Assembly: GCF_001638985.1 (NCBI RefSeq)
Contig: NW_017265145.1
Location: forward strand, 124,001-188,000
DNA length: 64,000 nt
Direction of reading: 5' to 3'
From: Phycomyces blakesleeanus NRRL 1555(-)
Taxonomy: Eukaryota > Mucoromycota > Mucoromycetes > Mucorales > Phycomycetaceae
The translations under genes were made by a program, and so were the position numbers. Shown piece after piece: positions 33,310 through 46,443 of the stretch. Below the pieces are notes generated by a model. It had not been told where the DNA came from and did not search any database. It worked only from the letters and a program-made list of their open reading frames with translations. How positions within the stretch are numbered: the first letter of the stretch is position 1; each line of letters opens with the position of its first letter.

Positions 33310-36202
33310 TAAAAAAATTCTCTCTCATCCTTCGCATTATAATTTCAACAAATACAAACTTATTGCGAAACATGAATGCTACAATTGTCTTTTTCTCTTG
33401 GATTCTTTAAAAATGAGAGTTAAATTTTATTAATTTCTATGCATAGTGTTTTTTTGGTAAAGGAATAACTAGTATTTTTTTAACATTTTGATGCATTGTA
33501 AGCTCAGCTGTAGCAACTTGAAACAAAATTCTATGCACTGGCAATATGCTTTGATGGCTGTCATGAGAGAACGTAGGATAACAAATATCAACATGTTCAA
33601 GTGAACAAGAATGATTGTCAGTTGGCATAAACCATTTGACGAAAGCGAAAACATGTTGATCATAATGCATAAGTCGGAATTGGCGATTGTTGTTGTTGGT
33701 AGGTGGTGGGGTAAAGGAATGTGTGAATAGGTACTGAATTTGACCTGTGTATGCAAGTACATGCTGGCCTGTACTTCCATAAAATTTGGCTTGAATGAGG
33801 GAACCATGATGTTCTGATTCATTCTAGTCTTTATAAGTCTGGCCAAGAATGTTTACTGATTTAAGCTTATTTATCAGGTTTTCAACAAAGTATGGTGATG
33901 ATGAAGCTTCTTTGTAATGGACCAATGCTTGATTTTAGTATGCAGTCTTATAATATTCCAAGAGATAAAGATAGTGAATATTACTCATTAGTGTTAATGC
34001 TGCTATAAGGAGTGGGAAGGCGGAAGGAGGGAGAGACTCATTGCCTTTGATGACAAGATCTGCATTTTCAGAATAATCAATAAAGGATTGTAGAAGGAAG
34101 GTACGTTGACAGATGGTAGGGGCAGTAATTGACATAGAGGTTGGCATAGGTGTTGACATAAGTTTAAAAATGAATTGGCGGAAGGAGACTTGGCTTGGAC
34201 CTTGAAGAACAGCATTGACATAGTCTTTCTTATGTATGTCTTCAACAAATTTTTGCATATAGGTTTCTTCAAACTCAATTTTTCTGTTTGTTTTCATATT
34301 TTTTAACAAACTGTTAAATCTCTCGAACCCCAAGAGCCAATAATCTTACACTGGTCCAAAATCACAAATGACATCGTGAAGATGGAGGTGCAGGTGCATG
34401 TTACAGGTAAGGATTTTGGTTGGATACGTGGTTTCGCATTTCTGACAGAATCTTTCAAGGAATGTGTGGGGGTTGCTTAGTTCAAGGAAAGTGATGGTTG
34501 GTTTTATCAAGAGGTGACATGCATCAATGTAGTCGATCCAGTTGTTGGACATATTATTTGGAAGAACGCCCTTCAACAAAACAGGAGAGTAAATGAGCAC
34601 CCACGACTTCCACCCGTCTGCTTTCATGTACAAAAACCCTTTGCTGATTTTCTTTGTCAAAGCAGTGTACTCGCCAGAAATTACCATTGTCTCTGTTGCC
34701 TTCTGCATTGTTACTAGATCGTCTTTGGAAATCTTCTTCTTCTCAATCCACCAATTCAGCATCCTCTTTGAAGTTCCCAGGAAAAGATTATGCATGGGAT
34801 CAATGATCGTTCTACGTACTAGATCAAAGTATCCAAGACAATACAACTGCAACCATTGAACACCATTTTCGACCTCTAGCTGATGCCTTTCTGAGGGGGT
34901 ACTAGCACTTTCCCACTCCTCAGCATGCAACCTGCTTTCTACACCATTACGAAGATTCCATTGAGAAAAGACAAATCCACTGAAATCGATGTTGATTTCA
35001 TATGACAGACGAGGGAACTGGTGGTTGGACTTGTAGCAGGTGCACATACTGTTGTGAGAAGTGAACCCGCTTGTTTTCTGAGCAGCTGGAATATCGCAGG
35101 CCACCATCAGCAGTGCTACACAAACATTGACTCCACTGGGACATTCAAAGGTTGAGATCTTCATTCCCACGTACAATGTCTCCAACTCATCTACCAAAGG
35201 TTTGAGATAGTTATTTATCTCTTCAGACTTTGGTTCCTTAGGACCTGGCATAAGTCCAACCAGAATGACGTTCTCTGGCTTAAACCATTTGTCCCAGGGA
35301 AGATTGTTGATAGCAATATAAATTGCACCAGACGAGTGAGATATATTATCGAATGGCTGGAACCAGTCGATGTTGATAGTTAACATTAATGAACGTGAAT
35401 CTTGGGTAAATTGCATGCCATCTTTGTCTTTTAACTCCTTCCACATAGCTCTGTCATAGATATCGCATATGGTATTCATCATCTTCAACTTGTGGTTCCA
35501 ATGTCTGATTTTTTTTGAACTCTGGCCAAAGGAAAAACATCTTTAATGTCTGTTTGATAGACTGGTACACATATGACTGCTTAGCTATCAAAGCACCCGA
35601 TGGCAATGATTTCATCAATTGACAACCACAAGATGAGCGCACACCAAGCTTCACAAAATCATAATGAGAAGCAGCAGATACACTTTCCTCGTACACCTTG
35701 TGGCAATTCTGAAACACAACAAATTTTTTTACGCCTTTGGTCATGGCTGAAAAACCTGTTATGCGCTGTAGACCAGAAAGGCTCAAGAGCAGTTGGAAAT
35801 CCTGCTTTTAAATCGTCAAGAGCTTGTTGATGAACTCGATCAAGACAATAGCACCCTTGTTGACCACATAGTGGGAAGCAAACATTACTACAAATGTAGT
35901 AATGAACCTGTGCACTGGGTTCTCTGGCATATTGGGGGTGACAAAAGGATCTAGTGTAAAAATTGCAAAAAAAATTAACACCCCCTTTTTTCAGATTTTC
36001 ATTTTTCAATTTTTTAGTAGCACAGCACCAACCTTCATCAACAAATTCCTCGACTTCAATCTCAACAACATTTTCATCATCATCTTTGCTTTCTTTGCCA
36101 TTGCTGCTTTCATCATCACCACTGCTCTTCTCAGCATTATCACTCTCATCACTATCGCTTTTACTGTTGTGAATCTCTTCATTCCCAACTGAAACATTAT
36201 CA

Positions 36203-38954
36203 GAAAACCTTTAATTTCTCAAAACTGAGAGCAGTCACATAGACAGCCAAACTTTGTTAGATCCGAGTCAAACAGAAAAAAAGCAGTTTTACAAAGCACT
36301 TTGATTTTTTTTTCAAGATTATCAAAACAAAAGTCAATAATTTTATTTTTTTATTACTATGTTTCCATTAAAAAAGTCATAAAATAATATCAGAAAAGTA
36401 TGTTTAAATAATTTTATTATTTTTTTTATTGCTTTTTATACTTTTGCTGAGAAGCAACGCCGGTTTCTTCCATCAGAGACAAGCAATCTCTCAAAACCTG
36501 AGATGTTACGTCCATCCCAGAACCACTCTTCAAGTTTTCTGCTTTCTGTTTTCTGAAAGCTTGTTCAAGTTTTTTGAACAAGCTTTCAGAAACTTCATCA
36601 AGCTCAAGCAAATGCAACTCATTTTGTGCTGCAGCACTCTCCTCATTTCTCTCAACTACCTGAACTTCTGGGTTCTGGACGATAGGAAGCTCTTTAGTTA
36701 AAGAGTATTGAAGTCCCATCATTCTGCAGACCAAAAAAATATGTTTGCACAAATGATTAGAGTCTGGACAAGAGCAGACTGACAGGACTTCCTCTTTAAC
36801 CAAGAGCTCGTATCAAACAGAATTGTCAGTAAAGGAATGACACTTGTACACCTGTAATAAATAAATAAAAATTGATATTAATATGATCAAACTCAATGCA
36901 CTATCAGTTATATACTCTTACCAAGTTGTCTTCTACAGTTTCAATCATGCAAAGAACATCCTTGTGAGCAACGTCAAAAGTCTTCTTCTTCTTAGCCTTC
37001 TCAACATGAGTGAGAACAAGCTTCTTGAACCCATATATAATCTAAAACCCTTTTGTTTATAGTCATGCTCAACTACTTGGGAGAGCATGTAAACCAACCA
37101 GTCAACCCAGAAGTTTCTTGATCTTCTCAAGTAGTAAGCTTTCAAGATATGATGATAGGATTCAATAAGATTGTTTGTGTGAAATCTGGCATCCTAATAA
37201 AAAACAGTAAAAACAGTTCATAAATAAAACATTATAATTGTATTAGCTTTACCAATCTCCAGGTCATTGACCAAAGGTCACGCTTAGCATGCCAGTGCGT
37301 GGCAAAGTATGCCACAAATTTCTCATGACCTGCAAACTTGGAAACAAATTTGTCATATTGCTGGTAAAACGCCTCCTTGATCTTGACATGCATCAGTAAG
37401 TTGAGGACCACCCAAACTGCATCTTACTCACTCTTGCTTTCATGGGTGGCTCCAGTAATTTTTATCTACAGCATTAGTAAAATATAAGTAATTATTAGTA
37501 AAATTTAAGAATGAGTATATTAACATAATTTACATCTTTTTTGATGTGCATCTCCCATGCTCTCTTGATGTGCCAGTAGCACAAAAGGACCTGAACCGAC
37601 TGACCAAAGACTTTCTCCAGGGCACCAATCTCAACTGGGCTGCAGTCAATTATCACGCACTTGACATGCAGGCTACAGTTAGATTTAACCCAACTGAGCC
37701 ATTGTGACAAGGTTGTGATTAATTCTGCATTAGTTACAAAGAAACAGACTGGGACACCCTTGTCCATAACGTTGCTTCTCACAACAATCATATACAAATA
37801 TGAGTGCTTGTTGGAATCCACCAAGAATTTGCAAGTCTTGTGAGTGGAGTCAATGCACTACTCGTCTGCCGACTCAAGAATCTGCTTAATAGTTAATAAT
37901 ATTATATTATAACTTTTTGTTGAATAAAATAATATATGTTCTTCTGCCAAGGAGAGATCCACGAAGCAAGATATGGCCCATTACCTTGATGAAAGACAAT
38001 GTGAACCAGATAGTTCTTTTCTTTTTTCAAGAACTCGATCTATTGCTCAACACTTGCCTTATCAATGGCGTTTTTTCTTGAAAGCTTGTTCAAACCAGCA
38101 TTGATGACATTCTGCACATCAATTATCTTGATGTGCAGAGACGTCAGGAAACTGGAAACGCCAAGACCAACTTCAAGCTATAACACAATTTAGTTAGCAA
38201 GTTGGATAAAAAGAAAGGCTATTTAATACCTCTTCTAAGCGCTGAGGATCGATGCAAAGGAGCATCTTGATAACCTTCCAATCTATGTTATTGTTCACAT
38301 GGAACACAATTCACTGCTTTACCTCAGCAGGTAGTCTTGAACAGACCATGTCCTGAACTTTCTCAGGCTGATGGGTGGCATGCTGCCACAAGTAGTCTAC
38401 AACAACATTACCATTTTGCAAGGTCATCTTAGTGATTTTGGCCTTGCAGCCATCCTTAATTGATTCGGTTTGAACCCTTTTGGCTTTCTGATTGCCAGCG
38501 TCTTCGACCAGTTTGACCTTCTTGGGCAAACCCTGGTGGTTACAGACGAAGTACACAGTTTTTACAACATCTTTGGGACTGGCAGTGCTGGTGGCCCAGG
38601 ATATATGAGTGTTGGTTATGTTCCAGGTCGAGTGTCTTTTGGCCAAGTTCTTAAAATAAAAAGAAAAGACCTCTTCGTTAGCAAAAGTCTCAGTTTCTTT
38701 GGGGTTAGAACTCTTGTAATTGGGTGCAATGCGGATCATGTGGTCATCATTGATCTCATTGATGCTGAAGTTAGTGCGGTTGGAGCTCATTATGAGTGTA
38801 AACGTTTTATTTTTAGATAAAAGTATAGGGAAAGGGAAAGATGTACCTGAAAAAAAAACAATAATAATAACAATAGAATGTGCCAGACCAAAAACAATCT
38901 GGGAAGTCCAGTAAATACAAGACTGCTTTCAGTTTTGAGAATTTAAACTTATTG
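36203..38954 (-). mobile_element. MULE-2: Mutator-like element with perfect 9-bp target duplication
   Basis: The element is flanked on both sides by ACATTATCA (36194-36202 and 38955-38963). Its termini are inverted repeats with the core TTCTCAAAACTGARAGCAGTC (left from about 36216; inverse near 38920-38942). The 2752-bp element lies in the acidic-tract exon of the T1-B transposase and contains one gene on the minus strand. Confidence 0.9.
36426..38790 (-). pseudogene. MULE-2 transposase (FAR1-like, DDE, SWIM finger)
   Basis: The start at 38790 gives an N-terminal FAR1/FLYWCH-like region (ETFANEEVFSFYFKNLAKRH, VYFVCNHQG). The MULE core follows after introns: CIDSTHKTCKF (about 37850, first Asp), CVIIDCSPVEIGALEKVFG (37655, second Asp), LLCYWHIKRAWE, and HTNNLIESYHHILK (about 37165, Glu). 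The SWIM finger reads VCSCPDSNHLCKHIFLV (36775). The C-terminal tail has a Lys/Glu-rich segment. In-frame stops at 38312, about 38045, 37859 and 37425 show decay. It lacks the OTU domain of MULE-1 and is not closely related to it. Confidence 0.8.
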
Positions 38955-40155
38955 ACATTATCATAGTCAGACATTGGGGCTCCTTCCCAAACAGGTAAGC
39001 TGGTCTGACCATATGCCTCTTCTGTGGTTCCGGATTGACGGGTTGGAATAGCTATATATATAATATGTTTCTTAGTTAAACTCTATTATTTTTATTCAAA
39101 TTAATATTTTCTACGTTCAGCATTGACCTCCATCGCATTTCTTTGGGAAGAAGATTCTATTAAAGAATGTTATTTTTTTAAGCTGCAAAAAAAAACCAAA
39201 TAAAATCTAATACAATAATACTACAAACTAGATACCACTTTCACATCTTATAGCATCTAATCTTGCTCTTTTGTTATGGTGCTGAGCAGTTCTTCTGACA
39301 ACAAAACTATAGTCTAGTTTGTTCTGACTACATTCAGCACAATAGCACTTTTCATTGTAAAGTTGGGGGATTGAGGACATAGTGTTTTTTTGTTTTGTTT
39401 TGTTTTTGAATATTAAGAGAAAAAGGAAATAAGTGCTACATATACTTTATTTACTATGGCCTTTATAATAATAATAATAAATAATCTTTGTGCTAGTTAT
39501 ATCCAAGATAATAGAATACAACAAAACTATGTTTTCAATATAAACATAAGAAAACCCTGCTGAGATGAAAATTAGCCTCACATTTTCCATTGTTATCAGA
39601 TAACTGTGCACATTGGAATTTCCCCCTTTTTTCCAGTGTATATATATTAAAGAATGTATTAATATTTAAGATCTATATATAAGAAAAGCAATAAAACATA
39701 AGCACTATAGAAAGTTGTTATTGTAGAAGAAGAAAAACTTGAGCAAAGATTTAAGTCATGTAACATGAAGCTAATTCGAATCTGATTCATATAACTAGAA
39801 TGAGCATCTTGTTAGAAAGCTCAAAGTGTTTATTCTACTCAATATACTTATATATAAAAGAACGACTCCCAAGTATAATATATCAGTACAAAAATATTAC
39901 TATTAACTTTTTTCTCAAAAAAAAAGCTATACACTATTTTCTTTTATATTTGAATATAACAGAATTGTAGATGCTGTACATTAGCTTCAAATTCTTGTAA
40001 TTACAATATTAGCAAGCATATGAAAGAGGTCAATAAATTTTTTATATGAAAGAAAAAAGGAATAAAAACCATAAAAAGAAAAATGACAAGATAAGAAAAA
40101 AATGCACTAAAGACAGACTAAAAAAAATCAAACTTGGCCAAACACAGCAGCCAAA

Positions 40156-41185
40156 CTACGATCTTTGGCTTCTCTTGCAAGCAGGCTCAACACTTGCTGT
40201 GAGTGAAGGAGCCCTATCTAAAAGAGTAAGAAGCTTATATTAGTTTTGTATTAACAGCACATGAGAAAAAGCAACATTGGTAACTTATAGTACATCTGCT
40301 ATTATGGGCGATTCAACATCACCAGTTTCTGACATATCAGGAGAAGAAAGCAAAGAATCACTTATGTCTTGCTGTGTCTATAGCATAATAAAAGGAAACA
40401 ATATTAATTAAAGTTTGCAATATATAGATTTGTTAATTGATAAACTTACTTTATTCTTCTCTGCCATTCTTCTCTTGTGCATCTGGTTGTCGCTCTTGAA
40501 GCTTTCCCAAAGAAGGCTTCTTGCACACCACATTCGTTTACATTGGTGGATGTGTAATCCACCATTCTTTGCCAACCTCTCCAAATGCATTATATAGTAT
40601 TCCCTGTTTTTCTCTGGGATATTCTTCCATTCTTTTGAGACTGCAGGATAGTCTTTGTCAATGATATCATGCTTTACTGTACAGCCTAATGTTTTGAGAT
40701 GCAGTCTTTTTACTGTCAAATCATGATCTGAAAGAGGGACTAATGGGGGCAAAGGCTGCCCTTGTGGAACTTCTTTGCAGCGCGCCTTTCAGTCCTGCAC
40801 GTGAAAAATCTGAAGCAACAGATTGTATTTTTATGCTTCGTTTTTTCCTTTGAACTTGCCACCAGTATTGATTACTCGCTTACCAAGCTGATCAGGGTAC
40901 TCTGTGAGCTGAGCTCTTTTCACAGACTCAGCAATGCACTCAAGAGCTACAAAAAATGTATGACAATATTAATAAAGTAAATAAACATCTAAGCACAGAA
41001 TATATATGACTTACAACTCTGCTCAATAATGCTTTGTTGCATTGTAGTTAAATCTTCTGCACTGACTGCTGGTGCAAATTGATTGCTGAATTGCCTTTGA
41101 AGCTTGCATAATGCTTGCTTGATTTCAGCAAGATCAACCTCAATCTTTTGAATTGAGTTGAGGAGAGTTATGTTAATATTGGATA
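40156..41185 (-). pseudogene. CX-3 accessory gene
   Basis: Exon 1 (about 41185-41015) reads NINITLLNSIQKIEVDLAEI, with its ATG apparently lost. Exon 2 (40946-40450) contains CIAESVKRAQLTEYPDQLGK, then two TGA/TAA-type breaks. It then reads EWKNIPEKNREYYIMHLERL, MWCARSLLWESFK and KRRMAEKNK. Exon 3 (40377 to about 40290) is acidic (QQDISDSLLSSPDMSETGD). Exon 4 (40217-40156) ends ACKRSQRS. Exon number and the basic terminus match CX-2. The central W..I..K..YY..LE.L..C..W.A block is the most conserved part. No known domain was recognised. Confidence 0.6.
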
Positions 41186-42629
41186 TGCTTAATTTTTTTT
41201 AGCTATAAACAGTGAGTTGAAAAGAAAAGGTGATAGTTTAGACAAGTAGAATAAGAGCGATTTGAGTTTGAAAAAGACAACAATTTATTATAAGCAATTG
41301 ATAACTATTTATATAAAAAAGATACAGACAGATATACAAACAAAACATATAAAAGAAGGGATGCTTATGCATTTGTATGTGCCTGTCCGCACCTGTCTGC
41401 AGTAGCTCATGTGAACATGATATAGTCTTTTTGTGTTGCCACAATAAAACTGTAAGAAATATAAAGATAAAATGAATTAGACTTTAAATCAATATTATAT
41501 GTATAAATGTTCATACTTTGCATCATCTACATATTAAGCATTTTAAAGTATATGCTATAACAATATAACTCTATACATATTGCAGATATAGCATGAAATT
41601 TGATTAAAGTTCTTGATGACAAAACCCTGTACCAGTTAAAATTATAACTTTAAATATACTCTACAGTAGCTATATAACATCTGAACATCATATAGTTAAT
41701 TAGCCCCTTTTTATCAACATTAAAGTAAATGTTATAATACTCAAGTTCATATCATACTTATTATCATTATCAACTAAAACGCGTTTTGATTGATGCTGTC
41801 ATCCAAGGTAAAAATAATTTTAACTGTCATTACTATTATTTATCAAGGAACATTTTTGACTGAAACTGTACATTTTTGAAAAAGGTGTGCTTTAACTCAC
41901 ATTGGCACTTTCAATTAGCACCCTTTTTGATCAGTAGTGCTTATCTTGATGATGTCAGTAAAAGAGTATCAGACTATAGCTCTCATTATCTATATCTATT
42001 TCTTTAAGTTTTATACATAAACAAGAAAATAATACTATTAGCTAAATATATATTCACTATCTTAAAAATATTATTAATACAACACAGATAATATAAATAT
42101 GTCTTTTCTACCAATGCGTTTAGACAGTACTACTTTTTTATAACTTTTAATTATTAGAAGGCTGTTTTTCTTTGCATTTGGTATTAGAGAGTAATTGATA
42201 ATTTATTTAAAAAAAACATAAATTATTTGATTGTTAATTATTCTAAATATACATATACCTCTTTATAAAGCCCAAAGAATATCTAATTGCTCACAAGTGA
42301 AGAGTATGTGTTTGTTTCACCAGTACTCTTTTAATGGTACCCTCTTGTCTACCAAGAAGTATTTTAACTTACATCATAATTATTAATGAAGAACAATCTT
42401 TCCAACCACAGGAATTATTTACTGACAGGTGTTTCACATAGCATTAACATTACTGTAATCATTGCTATATCATCACTATGAGAGAGAGAGAGAAAACAGC
42501 CGCAAGCATTTTGGTTAAAAAATAAAGAGTATATAAAGATATCTTTTACATTTAATGAATAGCACCAAAATCCTCTTCACAGTTTTATTTTATATATTAC
42601 TTACGTACCAACCCAACCAATATATCTTC
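41186..42629. other. CX-3 divergent intergenic region
   Basis: No coding sequence was found. The region is A/T-rich, with a short (GA)n run at 42481-42492. A bidirectional promoter is expected from the divergent genes. Confidence 0.35.
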
Positions 42630-45600
42630 TTCTAATGCCAGCTAGCAGAGATATAGAATATCTACACAGCAATACCAATGTGATCAATGTGTCTTGTTTT
42701 TTGATAACTACCAGAAGCTGCAAAACTACAAGAGAATTCACAAAGAAGATTCAGCAACAATGACTGAAATTGATCAGTCTATTCTGGATGATGTTGACAT
42801 GTACTATGACAAAAATGATACTAGTAATGAAGATAAATCTGTTAGCAATTCAGGTAATGAAAAGAGCTGTAATTGTATTATTTATTTTCCAATTACTAAA
42901 TAATGTATTACAGAATATACTATGGAGTCTATGGAGCTTGATAATACTATTTCATATAAGTGTGCATGTAATTTTGAGGACAGTGAGGGTGAAGATCACA
43001 TTTACAACAGCAGCCAAATCAGTACAAATACTTTTACCAAGGCCGAGTTGATGAGTATTCATCTGTCTCAATTGATGCTACAGCATAGAATTGCCTGAGC
43101 AGCATATAGAAATATTGTTCAATTTATAAACACTGTCATCTGAGACCATGACGATATAATGATGGGTAAAATATTATATTTTCTGTTATCTTGTACTTTG
43201 ATTCCAGATCACTAACATGTAGTGATATCATTTGTTTTTTTTTTAAACCTGGGGCTAAGATCAGTCCTGGCAAAACTGTTGATACTTTGCTCAAGTCAAA
43301 GTCAAGTGTCAAGGGCCATGAGTATGATGTCTGCTCTAGTGGTTGTCAATTGTATGGCATTAATGACAACCAGGAATCTTGTGTTGACTGCAGCAAACCG
43401 CAATACAAGAATGATCCCAATCAAAGTCAGACACCAGCTGCCAGTATGAAACTTATGTCAGTCAGAGATATGCTTTCTCAAATGTTGGCAGATCTAGCCA
43501 CAAGAGAACTTCTCTGTTACAGAGCAAATCAGAAATCTTTAGCTGGTCAGCTAACTGACATTTTTGATGGTGACAATTACAAGCAGTTGGTGCAGCAGGA
43601 CCTGTTTTCCAATCCTGATGATATTGCCATTAGGCTTTATACTAATGGGTTTGTCAATCAAAAGAAAGGCAAAAACTCATATACCATCATCTATTGTATA
43701 ATATTCAACCTAGACCCATCCATCAGGTAATTAATTTATTTATTACTATTTATTATTATTATTCCATTTTTTTTAAAAAAAAAGTTACTAATAAAATACT
43801 TAGACATCCCAACAAATACCTTTTGCAACTGGCAATCTTGCCTGATCCCAAGAAGCCAACTCATTTGGACTCCTTTCTTATATCTATCATCAATGAATTG
43901 TGAGATCTTGAGGCATATGGCTTGATTGTCAAGCACAATGGAGTGGAGCTTTGCAGATCCAAGGTCTATCTGCTGCTTGCTTCTGGTGGTATTCCAGCTG
44001 TAGCTGATATGGCCCACATTGGTTCCCATACAAGTTTATTTGGTTGTCATTTTTGTGAGACCAAAGGCAAATGCCCTACTAACAGATGGCATGGCATGTA
44101 CTTTGATGACATTTCCATCTGGTTAAGACCTTTGGAAGACTTCAAAGTAGGCAACCCTATAAGTATACAAATGTTCAATTAGCTACCTTTTTTTCGTACT
44201 AAATAACTGCTTGTAATAGTCGAAGAACATATATCAGTTGAGCATATATACCCAACTCTCAACCTTCTCTGGATCATCATTTTTTGCATTAAATAAACTT
44301 CATTTAATTGCAATAGGTATTGGAAAGCTCGTATATGGCCTGATTACAATCACTCTCACAAAGGAAACCAAATTTTATTATACCCATCCAGACAATACCC
44401 TTAATACCACCGAATACCCTTTTCATATACTAAGAGCAGATCTTGTAACAATTGGAAACTGTATCACCAGCTCACAAAAATATATACTCACCTCATTTCA
44501 AGGCAGTTTCGACAATGTATTTGTCAAGATCAATAGTACTCGCGCAGTTGACTGGCTTGACTTTCTCTTATACCTTGTCCTCACTTTGGTTGTGCCTTAT
44601 TTACCAAATAGGGCTGCCAAAACAGCCCTATTATCTCTTGTGAAAGGTTGAGCACTTGCCTTGCAATGGACGTTGACATCAGAATCGCTTGACGAGATGG
44701 AGCCATAAGTTATTATACATCTCATATATTATCATTACAAATAGCTGATTGTTACTATTTTTTAAATATTAATAATAGATACGTCAAGCACTGGCGCTTG
44801 TTTTTATACCAACAAGTCCAGAATAATATCCTGTCTCATGGTGTTTTCTGACCAGTGCAACATTACCTGGTCCATATACCCTATATCATCAAGCAGCAAG
44901 ACCCCCTGCAATGCTACTCCACTTGCTCAATGAAGAGAGTAATTGGCGTCTTCTTGAAATTAATAAAGTTCAAATCAAAGGGTGGCCAAAACGCCAGTTT
45001 TCTTGTTAAGCGATTTGTGATTCACAATTATATCAGCATGGCAATCAGTATCTGTGATGAAATCAACCTCATTTGGCCAAAGCCGTATGGAAGAGAGAGC
45101 TACATGGACCTTCTTAATGATCCTAGTGGTGCACAGTTGTGGGAGCTGTTTCATCACTTTGTTAATTTGAACAATGATTTGGTGGAAGGTGTAGGCGGCC
45201 CTAGTATGAAGGAAGCTTTATTGAAATACTATCAGAGAACAACAGACTTGACCAGCCATGAGTTTAGTGACTCTGTTGTTGTTGTAACTGCATGTCTGTG
45301 AATGGACTCGACTGTATATTTCTCATGCATGTACCAAAGAAAGAAAAATAAGACCAGCCGTGGTAACCATTACGTAATGTTTACTTGCCCCTATAGAAAG
45401 TAAGTATAATATTTTTTGATATACAATCAAAAGTTGCTTACATTTTATTTATTTATTTATTTTAGCAACCGTAATGTAATTGTTCACAGCTGGCTCGTTG
45501 GTACAGTACAGTTCTACTTTCAGCATGTAGATTTCTATGGCTTCCCACACTTTCTTGCTTTCATGGAGGTCATGAAGGAACATGACGCGGCTGGCCATGA

Positions 45601-45816
45601 CTCATCAGTACCTATCGTCAAACAACGGTCACAAAGCACCCATACACTAGGCCACCAAATGCAACCGACTTATGCAGTTATAAGTGTAAATGACATTTGT
45701 TATCAAGTTGGTCAGGTCCAATACGCACCGAATGGAAGCCAGTTTTATGTAATTGTACTCTATTATATCTTCAACAACAACATGCGCATTACTAAAGGAA
45801 ATCTTTCCATTCTATA
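42630..45816 (+). pseudogene. CX-3 CACTA transposase
   Basis: The N-terminal finger YQCDQCVLFFDNYQKLQNYKRIH (42680-42740) has Tyr where CX-2 has the first zinc-binding His. It is followed by TTKAEL-like remnants, KGHEYDVCSSGCQLYGI (about 43315), CVDCSKPQY, NPDDIAIRLYTNGFVNQKK and AILPDPKKPTHLDSFLISII. Then ASGGIPAVADMAHIGSH, GCHFCETKGKCP, ALNKLHLIAIGIGKL (about 44290), YSTCSMKRVIG (44912), MYQRKKNK, and the last exon ending NMRITKGNLSIL (45816). Stops include TGA at about 43097, 43901, 44649, 44845 and 45299. It differs from CX-1 mostly by transitions. Confidence 0.75.
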
Positions 45817-46443
45817 ATCCTTTTTATTTTTTTCTTATTTTTCTATATGCTTTATATCCTTGTATCTTTTATATTTTTTATATCCTCTTTGTATCTTATA
45901 TTCTTTTTTTAATTTTCTCTGTTTCTTATGTTTTTTTTAATCTCTATATGCCCTGTCTTTCTTTTCTCCTTTATATACTCCAGTTATTTTTCTATTCTCT
46001 ATATATCTTATGCTTTTCTCTTCATTCTTTATATGCTCTATACGCCATTATGCGATTTAAATAAAATCAAATTGCTAATTTATCAAGATAAAAAAATATC
46101 TAAAAAAAAGAACATAGTTTAAAAAATAGAAAAATGGTAGTTATGTTACTATTTCATTCACACATTCCAAAAATTATTAATTTTAATAATTGTTGACATC
46201 TTTGATATTCAATAAAACATATTTTTTAATACTCAAAGTGATTATTACAACTTACAAACATCTTTTACAGTATTGAAAATATTGTACAGCAACAAAAAAA
46301 GTGTTTTCATGTTACTTTTTTAAATTGCTACAAATGACATTACCATCTTACAACAAACGGCGGAGATTTTATTGGGTTTCAACCAAAAAAATGGCAGTTA
46401 TGTGCCTACTTTTGGCCCAACTGCCATTCATCCTGCCATAATG
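45817..46443 (+). repeat. CX-3 3' subterminal region
   Basis: This is collinear with 1631-2258. It carries the duplicated ATGGYAGTTATGT motif (46133 and 46390) and the decayed tip TGCCATAATG. No gene is seen. Confidence 0.65.

Larger units (their letters stand above)
33437..39380 (-). pseudogene. T1-B transposase, interrupted by MULE-2
   Basis: The start at 39380 (MSSIPQLYNEKCYCAEC..HNKRAR) parallels T1-A. The coding sequence breaks at the MULE-2 insertion (36203-38954) inside the acidic tract and resumes with SVGNEEIHNSKSDSDESDN. The core follows: LNIDWFQPFDN (about 35365), ILVGLMPGPKEP, CDIPAAQKTSGF, CTCYKSNHQF and IIDPMHNLFLGTSKR (about 34795). Next come MHLHLHLHDVI and FERFNSLLK, and the end is IPLPKKHYA (33437). 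Damage includes a frame change near 35490, TAA after FGPV (34347) and stops near 33920 and 33830. It is about 70% similar to T1-A by eye. Confidence 0.8.
15700..39589 (-). mobile_element. T1-B: three-gene Tnp2-like element split by nested insertions
   Basis: The transposase (minus, start 39380), accessory gene (plus, 32185-33309) and gene 3 (minus, start about 31.8 kb) are in the same order as in T1-A. Gene 3 is cut by CACTA element CX-2 and resumes at 16791. The transposase is cut by MULE-2. Homology to T1-A upstream of the transposase runs to about 39589. The left end is not resolved: homology is clear to about 15990, and the end may abut MULE-1 near 15.7 kb. Removing the insertions leaves roughly 6.5 kb, close to the T1-A length. 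Confidence 0.65.
39700..46443 (+). mobile_element. CX-3: CACTA element, decayed
   Basis: An accessory gene (minus, 40156-41185) diverges from a transposase (plus, about 42630-45816), the same arrangement as CX-2. The right end (46443) reads TAATG, a C-to-T decayed TAGTG, and aligns with the CX-1 end. The left end is not resolved; a CACTATAGAAAGTTG at 39702 is a weak candidate. CX-3 carries the same 3' 2.25 kb as CX-1. Confidence 0.65.

Noticed and set aside
35902..36192. 96-codon plus-strand ORF opposite the T1-B acidic tract
   Set aside because: It is the shadow of the Asp/Glu-rich minus-strand exon, which explains its Ile/Phe/Ser-rich sequence.
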